Shown piece by piece: positions 41,407 through 56,310 of a stretch of 64,000 nucleotides of DNA. Position 1 is the stretch's first letter. Each line of letters starts with the position of its first letter. The stretch spans positions 5,672,979 through 5,736,978 of the forward strand of contig NC_040022.1 in NCBI RefSeq assembly GCF_000972845.2, read 5' to 3'. The DNA comes from Larimichthys crocea (lineage: Eukaryota; Chordata; Actinopteri; Sciaenidae). The notes below the pieces were generated by a model. That model was not told where the DNA came from, did no database searches, and saw only the letters and a program-made list of their open reading frames with translations. The translations under genes and the position numbers were made by a program.

Positions 41407-44400
41407 AATATGGTTTAGTTGGGACTTTGTCAGTGTTGAAAAAGCAGAAGTAACGAAGAAGATAAGATAAGATAATGGCCTGGTGTGGGCTCAGGCTGAA
41501 CTTATATTTTCTAACCCACTACACAGACAGACCATTTTGTTGATAAAAAGAGATAAAGTATAATTTCTTCTTTCTCAGAGAGGAGAGACTGACGGAAAAG
41601 AAAACATTTCACAACAGTTTTGTGGCCTGAGAAAATTCCTAAAGCCTTTCTAGACTAATAAATCTCTTAAACGCTTTGGAACATTTCAAAAATGCTTTGT
41701 CAACAGGACTGAAACCAGGCTGTGGGACAATGTTTTTACCGAACAACAACACTGCTATAACTGTGACTTCCAACTGCACAGTGGCAACTCGTAAAGTGTT
41801 ATGAAAGAAAATCAACAGGGAGGTAGTTTAAATTAAAGGAGACAGTACAGTAGATCTATGCTGGCATTGAACGACACCTGATCTCCGTAATAATCCGTGA
41901 GCTATTTTCACAGTTTCAGCCAGAATAAATCGTCATCTGCTCATGTGCTTCTGATCAGTCGTGAGTCTCTGCCTGCTGACCTATCCACAGCTTGTATTTG
42001 GGTCCAGGCATGTCAAAAGGTGTTAGTGACTCAGTGCTGCACTGCTGTTTGTTTGGGTTCTGACAACATGGGGGGTGAGAGTGACTCAGTCTTGACACCA
42101 GCGGATTTCAGCTTTGGCACCTTCCCTCTGCCTACACTGTTTGACCTCCCTCTGATACTAAAAATAAATATCTCAAGGAGCCCAGAGAGAGAATTTGGGA
42201 TTTCCCACTGTGAAGCATAACGGGGTTCGTCCATTCAGTGTCTATTGAATGACACAGTTTAAACCGATCTGCCTTTTTATGTAACCTTTGACCTTAAACA
42301 AGCCACTTGGTCCGCTCATAAACATTTCCTGGACCGTTACTGGAGCCATGTATCACAGTGGAGTGCCTCAGGGGCTCAGCCTGAATACATTTGTACTTTT
42401 GTCAGAAGCCTTTCCATAGAAGATCTATTAACACTGGGGTTTACTTATTCAGCGTGAGTGATGGCCGTCACTACTGGTTAAGAAGATGAGAAAAATACAA
42501 GCTGTGTCACCAGGTCAAGCTCCAGTGTTCCCTAATGAAGGTCCTTTTGGTGGTTTGGCCTGCTTAACATATCCATCACCTGGAAAGTGTGAGTTTAAAG
42601 TAGAATATGAGCAACATTTAGAGTTATGGCCCATTAACTCGTAAGTCTGGTCTCCATTTTCCTCAGTCATCCAGCAATGCTGTCAGTGGACGCAGTAAAA
42701 TAGCAATAAAACAAAATTTGATGTCATGAAATAAAGACTAATTTACACTGATGGGATAGCTTAATATGTGGAAGTTGTTCTTCATCCCTTACAAGAATAT
42801 ATTAAAAGTAAATGTCTTTTTTTTATTATTAGGAAAGTTTTCCAAACTATCTTTGACTGACTGGAAAATGTGCACACACATTGTCATTAAAACTCATCAC
42901 ATAATGGAAATCTTTCATCTCACCCTTTTTACGCTCATCCATCACCAGACACTCTTACATGCATAATTATATCCCAGAGAACAGGTGAGGCTTTGTTGTG
43001 GTCATTGTATCTTCTTCTCTTTTGTCCTCCACCCTGATAACAGAGAGGCCTGCAATATGTGTCAACCTATATATATAATATAAGAGCTTCCTTTTAAAGA
43101 CAGCATAGCCGCAGCAGGTTGTTCCATATGGTCAATACGGTTATATATCGGAGGGAGTCTTGTGGTCCTGATGTGGCGTCCTCGAATTACATTGTTTTTA
43201 AGAGTGGATCAAAGTGGAGCCACCATCAGCTGGGATGCTCTGAAGCATCAGACACACAGGGAAGGTCATCCGGCGGGGAAGGTGTCCGACTTCAAGGCCT
43301 TTGAGTGTGTTGGGGGGGGTGGCGTGCGTCATCCACCATTGTAAGGTGGGCCAGCCAGTTGGGGGTGCCACAGAGGGAAAACAGTAGGGTGCCCTCAGGG
43401 ATACAAAGGACAGGGACCCTTTGAAGTGGGTTGCAACTCTGTGGCTTCATGACTCTCCAAGAACCCCACCCTACTTCCACACATCACATATGGACACCTC
43501 CGTAAACTACCCCTGGGAGCACTGTGGCTCCCAGACCCAGGCAGTGTAATCTGAGAGTGGCTGTAGCAGCCTGTCAGACCACTGATGGAGCTTCCCCATT
43601 GGTCCAAACAGGAAGCAAGCGTGACCCTGTGAAGCCCTGGGGTCAAATACGTCTCTTAGAACGGTGACAATTGGATTAGTGTCTTATGTAGGCCAGACGG
43701 CCTTGAGATCCCATAAACACAGACATATTCACACAGGTAGGAGTAGCCTGGGAGCACTTACACATCTCAAACACACACATCTTATTTTAGGTGCCTGGCT
43801 CTGAGCTTACTTCAGTTGTTTTTTTTCCAGTTATGCAGCAGTGCAGCTCATCAAGCACATGATGTCACCAAGCATTTTCATTTTTGTTTTATGATAGGAG
43901 ATCAATAATTGAAAGTGTACTGATCTGTTTTCAATGGATGAGTCATCCAGTCGGCTGTGCTGCCCTTTCTATCTTTAGCCCTGCATTTATTTTTCAGCAC
44001 AGTTTTTTTTTTCCTGTGAACAATCTAGCAGAAGACACACACCTCCTCTTCAGGGAGGCACATGGAAACAGTGTTTTATAGCTCTGCTCCCTCTTGCCCT
44101 TTTCCCTCTTCTGTCTTCCTCTCTGCCTTTCGCTTTATCTTGCTCTCTCCCTCTCTTGCTCTTTTCTTGCTGTCCGTTCCCTCTCTCTTGAGTAGATGAG
44201 GGCACGCCACCATCACTTTTGCAGACTTAAAAAAAAAAAAAAAGAAGATGATTAGAGAGATTTAATGCCACTGGAGCCAGTTAGGTTGTCTGGTCAAAGC
44301 ATTTTATGATCACAAATGCATTTATATACATGTGTGCATGGCATATGTGCGTGCACTTGTATGTGCCGTGTGTACATGTCTGCGTGTGTGTGTGTGTGGT

Positions 44401-45561
44401 CATATTAGTGGATGTAAGTATGTGGCTGGCTCAGAGGAGCAGCGGTGCATACACTACCATCAGTCAGAGCCCAGAGCCAGCCTTGCTTTAATGGTCGCCA
44501 TAATTAAAAAAGCTTTTAGAGGAGGGTGTGCCACTAAAGGGGGCAAGGTGGGGGGCAGCGCTGGGCTGATTGGAGATGCAGAGTGACTAGTGCAGGACAC
44601 CCACCTGCCAAAAAGACAGCCTTGTTTTGTGTAGGCATGCTGCTTCTCCTGAAAATGCATGTTGAAATATTAAGACTACACCTTTCAGACTTAGAATGTG
44701 AAGTGTGGGAAGTAGTATGTAGGTTATTTATTTGAACCTGCAATAACTGTTTTTTTTTTGGCCACTTGCAACAGAAACAAGTTCCCAAAAAAAGCACTGA
44801 CATATCACCCCCTTGTTGATTGTAAACTTATTAGCAGTTGCTTACTTACACATCCAGCTGGGAGAGTCGTGTTTCTTGTTATATAATAAATGCAAGTTCA
44901 ATAGTCACTCTCCTATTTGCTCTGTTTTTGTTTCCATCCTGAGGGAAAAATCTGGCTCTTTAGCTCTGCTCAACTATGTTCACCAACTAGTATCTAACTG
45001 TGCCTGTCTGCTGTTTGGTGCTGAGCAGGTACAGTAGTGTTCAGTGGGTTTTTAGAGCATCTCACAAAAAAAAACAGCTGCGTGCTGCAGCTGAAAATGA
45101 CACTATGAGAGCGGTGCCAGTGAACCAAAGTGGTGAAGTTGCAGCAAAGTAAAAATACAACAGCCTAAAAACCTGACTTAAGCAAAACTATAAATGTATT
45201 CTCATCAAAATGAGCCTAACATTCTTATCATGCAAACAAATAGAACCTGTGGGTGGCATACTATAGCATTTTGTGTATGCATCTAAAGTTAAATACATTT
45301 CAATCTTGAAGGAACAATAACCAAGCAAGCTCTGACTTTAGAAAGGCAACCAAGATCCTGGTTTGCAACATTTATTACAAGTAAAAGACGCATACACTGA
45401 AGAATAAACAGTTACAGAGGGTAAAACTGACACACATATAGCTAAAGAGAAAGGCTGATAAAAAATGTAATCAGTTTCTGTGAATCGGAATCAGAAAAGA
45501 GGATAAAAAGTTTTAGAATTACCGGTTTAATCTATATTAAATGCTGTACTTTATAAGCACA

Positions 45562-45660
45562 TCATAGATTTTGTACCAGTAAAGTAGCAAGAAAAAAGGA
45601 AAGGGAAAGTACATTAAAGTTGAACTTAAGTGGAGTAGATGTACTTGAAAACTGGTAATG
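45562..45660. repeat. Second remnant of the 'AAGTAAAAGTCC' repeat (other end)
   Basis: AAGTACATTAAAGTTGAACT and TAAGTGGAGTAGATGTACTT with GAAAACTG resemble the opposite part of the same fish repeat type as at 41.0 kb. This is a low-similarity remnant. Confidence 0.35.
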
Positions 45661-47299
45661 CACAGTGTAAGGAAAAAAACAAGGCAGCCGTCTTTCATGA
45701 ACAGTCTGTGTATGTTGGTCTTTATAGCATGAAGCGCCCGTGGAGAGTCAGGAAATCATGCTGATGGAAAGAAGAACATAGAAGTGCTTCAGGCTGCCTG
45801 CAGCACAGACTATGACCTCAGCAAATGTATCACTTAATCCCATAAAAGATGTTACCAAGAGGTCATTGTGGCGTCCACTGGCCACTACGGTGAGTAGAAT
45901 TTAGTCAAAATCTTTAACTTTGTATTAAATAACCAAATTATTCTACTACTGTATTCCTACGTCATGGAATAATAGCACTGCTGAGCCATCCTTGTTGCCA
46001 TTAGCTGCTGTGTTTACATGTCTAAAAAACATTTATTTTGCTGGCAAAGCTCTGGAACATAAACACCATGAACAGGGATGGAAACAATTACGCGTCTCGG
46101 ATATGCCCCCAGTGATAACAGCGTAAGACTCTGATCTAAACACACTGGAAAGCATAAATATTCATAAGAGCCAGGGGAGAGCCCGGATTAGATGCTGGTA
46201 TAAAGTGGATTTCTTGATGTTGGAGTCATGACAGAGTAAATGCGTGTAGCTATGTTCAGTTGCTGGTCAGTACATCGTACATGAGTTCATATTACATGGC
46301 ACTGGCTCCAGCTAAGAAATTCAAGTTAGCCAATTTTGACAATTATTTATCGAAACCAGATTTGTGAATGAGATAGTTTTGTATTGGTAAACTATGTTTT
46401 CACACACACTGTAATACTGTAGCTGTCCGTCCATTAGGTGTGTGGGATTGTGGCAAAATAGGACGTGTGGTTGTGATTAGCGAGGTCCTTAAACTCCCCC
46501 CGGGTTGTGAAAACATTTGAAAACACTTTTCATTTCCTTAGTTTGAACTGGAGAGCATCCTGATTCTCACACGGTTCCTCACACACACACACACTCTGCA
46601 CTCTCTCTTCCCTATGAAGGTAAATGATCCCACTCTCTCATAGAAGTCCAGCGGAGCAGACCTGCTTTACTATGGCCTCTGGGGTCATGTAGAGGAGGTC
46701 TGCGCCTGGTGCGTACGACTACTGTGCCCCACAGTTTATTTCCACCGAACCTATTGAATATCACCGAGGGGGGAAAACATTGCTTTGTTTACTGCTGCAC
46801 CCAGAGTTTAAAGCAGCGACTTGGGGAAGAAGGTGTGAGTTTTGGGTTCAGACGCAGGTCAGAGTTAAAAAGACCATGAGGTTAAAGGTCTGAGTGCTGA
46901 AGTGTTTACCTCCGCAATGAGTGTCTTTACTCACATTTATTTACAGTATGTGACACTTCGGCTGACTATCTCATAAATGTATCCATGAAGCAAATTTAGT
47001 TGTAAATAGGTTGTAATTGTTCTTAAACGTACTGCACATGTGTATTATTTGGCCTGCTGCATATATTCTTGTCTTTTTAATTCAGGTTTTTGGGGTGCAA
47101 TCCCACTGCTACTGCTCTCATCTAGCTTGCTGTTAATTAGTACATCATATTTCACATTATAAATATTTAATTTGTGCAGTTTTATTTGTTTCATTGCTCA
47201 AATCACTGGTTGTGTGTGCTTATTCCCACCTCCCACTGCTCCGCTAGTATATGTGTTTCTTGTTTTTTTTTTGCTGTGTCTTATGATTTGCTGCTGCAA

Positions 47300-47340
47300 T
47301 GATCCTTTAATTCCCTGAAGGGATCATTAAATTTCCATGT
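47300..47340. repeat. Possible retroposon tail remnant
   Basis: CTGCTGCAATGATCC, TTTAATTCCCTGAAGGGATC and ATTAAA resembles the 3' tail of a fish retroposon (AATTTCCCTGnGGGATnAATAAA type). Only about 40 bases match, so the call is weak. Confidence 0.3.
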
Positions 47341-49054
47341 GAACTGATGTTGCACAGTGTTTGACATGAAGTTGATGGGGTGTATGGGTGAACCGGACCT
47401 CTTGTTTTGCCCCAGAAATGGGAAATGGGGTGACTGGGTGGGTGGAGGTGTTAAAGTGCTTTGGGCAGACGGAGTCCCCTGTCCTCAGGGCACAGGTGGG
47501 GGCAGCGGGAGTTTTCTGGGCTAGTTCTTATATTCAGGAAGAGAGCAGGCAGGGGTGCAGGATCTGGGCAATTACACTATTTGGGTTACAGGGGAGCTAT
47601 TTATTTGCGCGGTTTGACATGTTTCTGTCGTCTGGGGGAGCAGTGCAGTACGGAAAACCGATAGCGCTGAAGTGTATTTATTTATTCTGCAGGCAAAGCA
47701 GCCAAACTGAACAAGGCAGAGGAGAAGAACTGGAAATTAGAAAGTTAGAGCATACACAAAGAGAGAGAGAGAGATAAAAGACAATTTACAGAGTTTTTCA
47801 AAGAGTTGGGCCTTCAAGTTTTCTCTTAGCATGCTGTGCCCTGAGTCCTGTGGAGTTGTGGGTGGATGAGAGGACACGTCCTCCATCTGCCTGTACAACT
47901 TCCAGGACCACAACAAGATGCTGGCTACTGACCAATGGTGAGATTAGTTTTGTTTTTATTCATGGTTCAGTACACAGTCATAACCATAATTTAGCTTTGA
48001 AATCTTCACATGTCCAAACTTTCTGAAACTTTCACTAACACAGTGCTTTATATAAAATACACCAACTTAAATCATAACATCATTCTGCCCTCTTCACCTC
48101 TAATTGACTGTCTGATACGCCTGCCTCAGGTGCTACACCTGTCAAGCTTTCTTTAGTAAAAGTATAATATGACTAGGAGGCTACACTACTATCTTGTAGA
48201 GAGCTTTTTGTAATGAAACTCCACAAAAAAAGTATAGCATGTAATGCTCCATGGGCTTGATTATAACATTACATTAGCATTACTCAGGTGTTAAGCTAGT
48301 TTAATAATACTTGTTTTTCATCCTTTTTTATCATAATTTATTTTGTACGCTTATGGCACCTATAGCAAACTCATTCCTTGAACTTTTTCTCATGTATTTT
48401 GGGTTTTGAAGGAGATAAAAAAAAAAAACTATGACAGCACCCTTTAAACTCACTACAAGCAGAGTTTACTCTTACTGTTCTTCCGCGCCAATATAAGTTC
48501 CTTCTGTAAAACTATCTTTTTATGTCAGAAGTTTCAGTTTTAATATTATTGGTGGCAGAAAGTCACGAAATGAAGAATCAAAACATAACAGCAATCCAAA
48601 GAAAGTCTCCCGGGTGTTTGCTTCTTTAATCCATCATGGGAAACACAATGTGCACCAGCATGCTGTTGGCACATTATTGACATCAGATGACTTCTGGGAA
48701 TGTTCAAACAGCTTTGGAAAAAAATGGCACATCACTGCCACTTGTAGCTGCTGACATGAGAAGTTGCCCAGGGCAGTTTTAAATATCATGTTGTTGATTT
48801 GAGTGTCAGCATAACATCCTCAAATAATCCTCAGACAAACTCTCTGCCATTGTGTGAGGGTTTAAGTATATATGTGTGTTTCCACTCTATGTACAGATTC
48901 CTTATGTTTCCCATCACACCAATAACCACAGAGACAAAAGAACAAATCAACAACAAAAATAATCAGATTTGACCCTTTCCTGTCATTGTCATCATTAACT
49001 CCTTTGTCTGCTTTTTTCAATATCACATCTTTCTTCACCAATCTGACTCTCTCT

Positions 49055-49057
<3 letters not shown>

Positions 49058-49104
<47 letters not shown>
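49058..49104. repeat. Long CA microsatellite
   Basis: An uninterrupted CA run of about 47 bases, the longest pure CA tract in the window. Confidence 0.97.
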
Positions 49105-49108
<4 letters not shown>

Positions 49109-52100
49109 GCTAATGTTGACCATGTGTATATCTGGCAGCTATTTTAACCCTTAAATGCATACCTCTGTTTTTAGCAACCCGGGACTCTCACCCTGTCTAA
49201 TTCATTCATTTCATTCAGCACGCAACTCCATGATACTGTTCAAACTATTTGTTTTCAACCCTGTCCTTTTGTCAAAATGTCAAAAATAATAAAGCAAACC
49301 CGTGTTTTTCTAATGTTTTTCTCAAGAAAGTTTATAGGGTAAGATTTTTTATTTGTGGTGTGCTGAATGCAAGCGAGTAATGTTGTCTTTCCTGTTCGGC
49401 CTCATGGTAGCAACGTTACCCTCACTGAATAAATACAGACACAGTGATAAAAACATTACGTCACAGTAGCATGATGGTGTATTCGTATGAATCAGGTCAT
49501 CTAAAAGCATAAGTGGAACATGAGAATGACAAAACATAAGAACCCAGAAGAGCTTCAGCTGTTGTGGCTGAAAACACGAGGTTCCATGTCTTCCAAAGGT
49601 AGTTGGATGCTCTAAAGAAGTCCTCCTGTTTGTCCAGTTGGGGACCATCCAAAAAGCAGCTGGAGATGCCTCATCTGTCCATCCGTGCTCAAACACAAAA
49701 CAGTGTATCAGTATGTACAATACACACAACAACCAATGACCACAAACAAGCTTTGTGATCTGTGATTACTGTGCTGACCATTGTCAGGCAATATTACCGG
49801 TATTACCAGTAATAATTACAGTAATAATATTACCTCTTCATCAGTACTGTGTAGTATAAAGCATTCCTAATAAAATTACAGTAATGTTGTTACAGTTCCC
49901 ACCCTCAAAAATTATTTACTTCTAATCTTACTTTTGTCACCACTCTACTGATTTGAAACCCAACAATCTAATCACAATCCACATTTATTTTTGTAATTGT
50001 CACACAGGGACGTCACCAGGCAGTGAGCTGGAAGCATGAAGGATGGGAACACTTACATTCAGTGCCTGGAAATACTCCCATCACTTTGATTTTACTGGGA
50101 GGAAAGAAGACTAGTACATTGTCGTCAGAAATTGTAAAATTGTGTGCCGGTAGTGGTAATGTTCCTAATTTACACTTTCCACTGCAAAAAACATGGACTC
50201 AGACATCCTGAAACACCCACTGCAACAACACAAGACGTAAAGTTTGCGGAAATATGCCCCGCCAAAGCTGTCTGCCGTGGTGGAGGATGGCTATAGCCCT
50301 ACAATAGCTAAACAACCCATAACTGATTTTAATTGTGAACAGAAGACTACAAGCGGCAAAGAACTTACGAATCTTGTGGGCTGGATATGTGATGAATGAA
50401 ATGTCTCCACTATTGACCCCAAGTGAAAAATCACTTGCAATACTAGCTGACGTTTAAAAGACTGTGTCTCGTCATCGTTCTGAGCCAGGTGTGCTTTTCA
50501 TCTGGCCTGTAAATTTTATGGATTCATAGGCTGCAGCAAAAAAATGTTTAATGTTTAAAACCTTAGCTGTGCTCGCTGGGTGATTACCCTAACATTTACA
50601 CAGAGAGACACACGCAGAGTCTGAATTTCTAAGAAAACGGACGCAATTACCAATATTCTGGGGTGAAAAGTGATAGTAGTTTATAGAACCCTGTTGACAG
50701 GGAGTAATAAGTAAAGTAATAACACTACTTAGTTACAGAAGCCTCCACAGTAGATGATACTACTACCACTACTACTTCTACCTGAGCCATATGAATACAT
50801 TTTTTCTAATATATACAAATTCTTGTAGAAATTTCATAAACACCAAAGATAGACTTACAAGCAATATGATTGTAATATATGGATTAATCTGCGTTATCGA
50901 AGATCTGAGTAACCTGAGCTGAGCTTTGTAGGAATGTTAAATATGCATTTAAGAGTTAACCTCCAAACCTTTGCCCTTGTGCTGTACTCAGATAACTCCT
51001 GGGCAAACACAGCTAATACAGCACTCACGCAGCTACAGAGGATCTGGAATCAATACAGCAAAGAGCGGATATTATTCGCCAATATTTTGAGACTGTTCAT
51101 ATTCATAATTCACACTATTTATAGAATTTTCTGTGGTCAGAAGAACAGGTCGTGCCGCTCGTGCTGGGAACGGCGGGCCGCTCTGCATTGCACACAGTGG
51201 CAGGCCAGATCCTGCAGAGCAGCTCCCTCGATGGCTCACAGCACTAGATTACAGGTGGAATACCTGCGATGAAACATGACAGGATATGAAACGTATCACA
51301 CTTGCACCATACATGTGTATGAGGAGCAGCAGAGCCAGGCCCCTTTGATATTACAGCTTATTTTAGGCCATGTCTATACATAGTGTGTGTATGTATAAAT
51401 GTGAGCGCTGCTGATTATCCAGTCCTACGTGGTGACTAATAGAAAAAGTGTACATAACTGGCTGTCTGATGAAAGAAGAAGTTGTTGTCGAGGCACTTTG
51501 TCACCCAGAGACTCATTAGGTGCTTATGATGCTGATGGTGACTCACAAGTATGATTGATTATTCCTCATAGCAAAAATCAGCTGCAGTCTGGGTATGTTT
51601 AAAGAATATGAAGTGGTTTTAGAGTTTGTTTGATTGAATTTGGGGCACAGGGCTGGTTTACCGCCTCAGGCCAGCCTTATCTCAGCATAATTCTTCTGCT
51701 TTGGCAGGAGATGCGTCACATGGACCACAGAACACCAGCTTCTGTCATGACCTTGTAGGTTATTTTTCCCCGCCATGATTACTTTAGTCTTTATTTTTGT
51801 TTGATTCTGTCTGATTCTGTCAGTGCACATCTTACTTTATTATTATAGCTTAAGTTCAATCTGTTGCTTTTACATTTTCTTTCCCCACTCAGCTGTGTGT
51901 TCACATCCTTCTGATTCAGTGTTTACAATAAACCTAAATTTATATTCCAGCTCTCATTAGGCTGATTTTGACTAATGGTTCTTAATTTTTGAGACACAAA
52001 CAACATAGTGTCGCCTAATAATCTGTTAGGTTCAACATCATGAGTATTACAGATATTGTTTTTGTTTAATAGGAAACAGGTCAATAAGAATCAACTAAAT

Positions 52101-52786
52101 AAGTTAAAGTTTAACACTGTTTGTTTAGTAACTGACTTCCTGTTACTGCCATACTTTTTGTATATGATGCCAATGCCTGGCAAGATGGCACAGATCTTAT
52201 ATTTTCTATTGAAAAAAGTGCTATTCTTATATTGTGTTTTCAGTTCCGATCTGGACCACATGGGATTATACTACAGGATTTCATCCTGAGGCATGCAGCA
52301 CTGAACACTCTGAACACGCTCAAATTGGAACCTACCTGCAGTGTCAATGCATTTGGTAAAATGTAACTTGGGTAAGATGGAATAAATTGAACTTTATTAA
52401 GCTTCAGTTGAGTGACAACTGGAATACATTTACCATGACCTAGTGAAATTGAATGGGTTTGTATTGTGACCACATCCTTGGCGTCTTGCTATATTTGTGT
52501 GGGCTGGTAGAAGTCCTAATGGAATGGACTGATGGACGGCTATAATTGATCAGCCTCGCTATTTATCTCATTACAGTATGTATACAACTTGTTGTTGGTG
52601 TCTGAGTTTCTGACTGTTTCTTTAGAGAGATTTATTTAGCCAATTAATTAGTTCCGTAATCATTTCAGTTGATTATTTTCTCTCTGTTCTAATATTAGAT
52701 TTTTAGCTCTTTGTGTTTACTTGAGACAAACAAAGAAAAAAAATTCAAAAGTCAAAAAATGATGTCTCTCTTACTTAAATGTTAAC

Positions 52787-53085
52787 TTAAAGTTCCAGTG
52801 TATAACATTTAGATAAATCAATATCACAGAAATGGAAAATATTATTCAGAAATAGGATTTTATTCATTTATACTAAGAATTGTGTGTTACTATCTACAGA
52901 GGAAGCCGGTCATCTTACACAATGTCCATCATGTTGCCCTGCTTTGTTTCTCTACCAGAACAGACAAACCAAAACCAGGCTCAAGATGGGAATACCACAG
53001 TTTCTACTACACCCTTGAAAGAAGGCATTGAGGCAGGCGGACCTCACTCCTAAATGCCACCAGATCCTACACTCTGGACCTTTAA
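52787..53085. mobile_element. Miniature inverted-repeat element, hAT-like (non-autonomous, degenerate)
   Basis: The left end TTAAAGTTCCAGTGTATAAC and the reverse complement of the right end, TTAAAGGTCCAGAGTGTAGG, form imperfect terminal inverted repeats. Internally, AACATTTAGATAAATC, GAACAGACAAACCAAAACCA and AATGCCACCAGATCCTACAC appear in the order of a widespread percomorph miniature element that I recognise. No obvious eight-base target duplication survives, so it is an old copy. It has no transposase. Confidence 0.75.
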
Positions 53086-54357
53086 GTCCAAAAATCATAC
53101 AACTTACAACTATTTGCCTGTCTGCATACATGTGTCTTTCACACCGCTGTGAATTTACATTGGCATCAGACACCAATTACATACTGTTGAGATATGTAAA
53201 GTGTGAGAAACAGTTGTATGTGTATATGAGACACTGACCAGGTCAGAGCTGATCCTTTGTTTATATCAACCAATCACTGAAATTCACACAATTAACACAA
53301 ACAATCAATTTGACAAATGAGCTGAAGGAATGGAGGCATGTTGGACAGTCAGAAAGTTTTATTTACACGTCAGAGAGCAGCACCTACTCTCTTCACCTCC
53401 TTTTATTAGAGGGGAACAGTTTTCACCAAGGTGATTCATCACTAGTGAGACTTCCTCTACTTTCTTATCTGATGTTATTTGGGTTGAGGCCTCTGCCCTG
53501 ATCTGGCTGGATTTTGTGCCCTGTCCCATGATGGATAGTCGAAGGTGAGCTGTGACTGTGATCCACAGCAACACAACCTTTCTGAAACAAACCTCCTGCT
53601 TTCCGCGGCGCCACAAACGGTGTCGAGGCTTGAAGATGTGGCATTAGCTATGTTCTTTGATACCGGGTGTAACACAACCTCTCATTACTCACACAGACGT
53701 ATTATTGCAAATGTAAATGAGAATGGCCCTGAGCTTAAGATTTATCAATGTCACATCTGTGAAGGCTTGGAGAGTTTTTTAAACTTTGACTGATAAAGCA
53801 AATAAGTCTGTGAGAGTGCAATTTGGCTATAAATGAAACACTGTTCTGCCGAGCCGTCTAATGTCTGTTGTTGTCGTTTATTTTCACACCCATTTTTGTT
53901 CAGTGCACTTATGCTCACCTATTTGTTTTTCTATCAGTTGAAATAGGTTAAAATGACCTTGACTCCAGCATGCTGAGCCGGACACCAAATATAGAGAGGT
54001 GGGGGGTAAGGGCACGCTGAGCATGGGTGGCCTCAGAAGTAGGATAGCACTGAGATTAACAACTTGTGGAGATTTGTTTATGAACGTCAGGGAGTTTTAC
54101 TCCTGGCTTTGTAAAGGAGCTGAGGCCCTAATTTGTCTGGTTAATGCTGCTAATCCTGCTCCTGGAGATCGTCCGGGGTCTGCCTGCTGTAATGCCTTCC
54201 AGGCTGCTGTCAGAGGGAGGAGAAAATTATTTTTATTAATCTGTTTTTAAAGGCTCACAAGGTTCTGCTGTTGAGGGCTATCAGAGTGAACGATGATCGG
54301 GCCGAGACAATAGGTTTAGGATGCGCATTAGAGCACCTAATGGTCCTCTCCATCTTC

Positions 54358-54379
54358 CTCACACACACACACACACACA
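54358..54379. repeat. CA microsatellite
   Basis: A CA run of about 20 bases followed by more scattered CACA words. Confidence 0.85.
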
Positions 54380-56168
54380 TATGTACACATCATTCTCATA
54401 ACGGCATCATCTAAACCAATATACACATGCACAGATGAAAATTCACATGCATGAAAGCGCTCGCACACACACAGTTTTCACAGCTGAGAGTGAAACATTT
54501 TTCTGTCAGCAATTGATCGGAAAATGACAACAAAAAAAAAACCTGAAAAAAAAGTCATTAGATGATTTTCGTTTGATGCCTTTGTTTGGGAGAAAGCAGC
54601 CAGTTTCCATTACAGTCTTCTGTTTCTGTTTAAGCTGAGCCAGGCGGCCATCCAAGACTCCACAGAATGAAAAATAACAAGAAGGAAAGGAAACAAAACC
54701 CTCGTCTAGCAGTACCATCTATTGTGTTGTCTTTGTGAATAATCATCTCTGCATAGTGTCTTCGCTCCATATAATAATATTTTTCTGGATCTAAATACCT
54801 GATGCTGCACAATAGAGGAGTTCTGCGTGGGATGCTTGTAATTGTCTGCGGGTCTGTTTACTGTGGTCGCCCTCAGCATGGAGCTCAGCTTGTAGTCAGT
54901 CCGAATTTGAAACAAAATAATAAATTTTATGACTTTTGCATTCCGTTGTTTAATTTCCGGGTCTCTGTGCGGATTGAAATCCACAGCTGTCAGGGCTCTA
55001 GATGGATTAGCTGTATTATGACTCGGGCAGCTGCTTGATGGACGTGCTTACAAAGAGGATCGCTGCTGAAACACTTTAAACACTAATGACAACTGATTAT
55101 CTCAATTTAAAGTACTGTATCATCCCCTGGAGTCTTATACAGCACCATCATCATGTTTCTGTATACACAGACTGCTCTTTTTGCTAGCTTTGCAACATAC
55201 CTGGCACGTTTGTTGAATGAAATGATCAAAAGATGTTTCTGATTTGCTCAGCCCCCTTCCCAGATGTCTCCTCTCCTCTCTGATCCCTTATGCTTTCACT
55301 TTTCCTCACAGGAAGTGATTCACTGTCAAACACATTCCAACAGCCAACCCCAACTCCACGCACTGATCTATCCCAACAGACCCTGTGATTTTATTTTTGC
55401 CTCCTTTAGTCTTCTGCCATGGTGGAACATCATGGCTTCAACCTGTGTTTTTTTTCCAGCTTCTATCTCTTCATCAGAGCATCTGTGATCAGCTCCTAAC
55501 CACGTGCAGTAGTATCTGTTCTGGTCTCTCTGTGGCTGTAAGGGATTATTTGTTATTCCACCGTGTGTTTGTCCCTATGATTTGTTCGCTCTTTTCTTTT
55601 TGTTTGTTGAACTGACTGGATGTGGAGAAAACCTAGGGGAAATCATGCAGCTCACCAACACATCATTTTCAAATTTGTGTGTCGCATCTATTCGAATTGG
55701 TCCAAGTGGGCAAAAGTTTTTTCTTTTCTCTCAGTAACTTCCCCATCCACATGTCCTCACATTCTCTATCTTTTTTTGTCCTCTATCTTCTCTCCCTCTC
55801 TTTGTCCCAACATGTTTTCCTCCTCTGCTTCCTCTTCCCTCCTGTCTCTGTATCCGAGTCGGAAACATCCTGTTCATGGCTCCATATTGACAAAGACACA
55901 GCTGGTCTGGGTCTGCATGTGGGCCGGCTGCTCCAGCTTTATTTATGCCTCTCTCCTGGTTAGGCAGCCGAGCTCTGGAGCAGATGGCTGCAGTGTTCAA
56001 TTGGACTCTGCCATTGTACCCCATCGTAATTGGTACTTGGAACCAAGTGCTTCATTAATTATGCAAAAGGGACTGTTTTAATGCATAGTGAGCCAGTCTT
56101 ACTGAAGTGTAATACTAATCAAGTGAGTGCTTTGCTGCATTATGCATTAGAGAATTTGATTTATTTGG

Positions 56169-56310
56169 ATTGTGGGCTTGTAACCGGATGGTTTCAGGTC
56201 TGAATCCCTGAACAAAGGTAGGTGGGGAAACATGGATGAGTAACATTGTTTGTTGCTCATCAGCTGCCCTTGTAATGCCCTTGAGAAACATATTAGGACT
56301 GAAAACTGTT
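56169..56310 (+). repeat. SINE-like repeat copy with degenerate B-box
   Basis: GTAACCGGATGGTTTCAGGT and CTGAATCCC resembles a decayed tRNA-type B-box region (GGTTCGAATCC). After it come CTGAACAAAGGTAGGTGGG, ATGAGTAAC, GCTCATCAGCTGCCCTTGTA and GCCCTTGAGAAAC. I recognise this order from fish interspersed repeats. No intact tRNA fold or A-box was made out, so it is not a tRNA gene. Confidence 0.5.

Noticed and set aside
47388..47777. Plus-strand open frame of 129 codons
   Set aside because: It starts in a G-rich stretch and ends in a GA microsatellite, with no recognisable domain.
56180..56215. Possible tRNA gene
   Set aside because: Only a decayed B-box-like word is present; no cloverleaf, A-box or terminator could be made out, and the context fits a SINE-like repeat.
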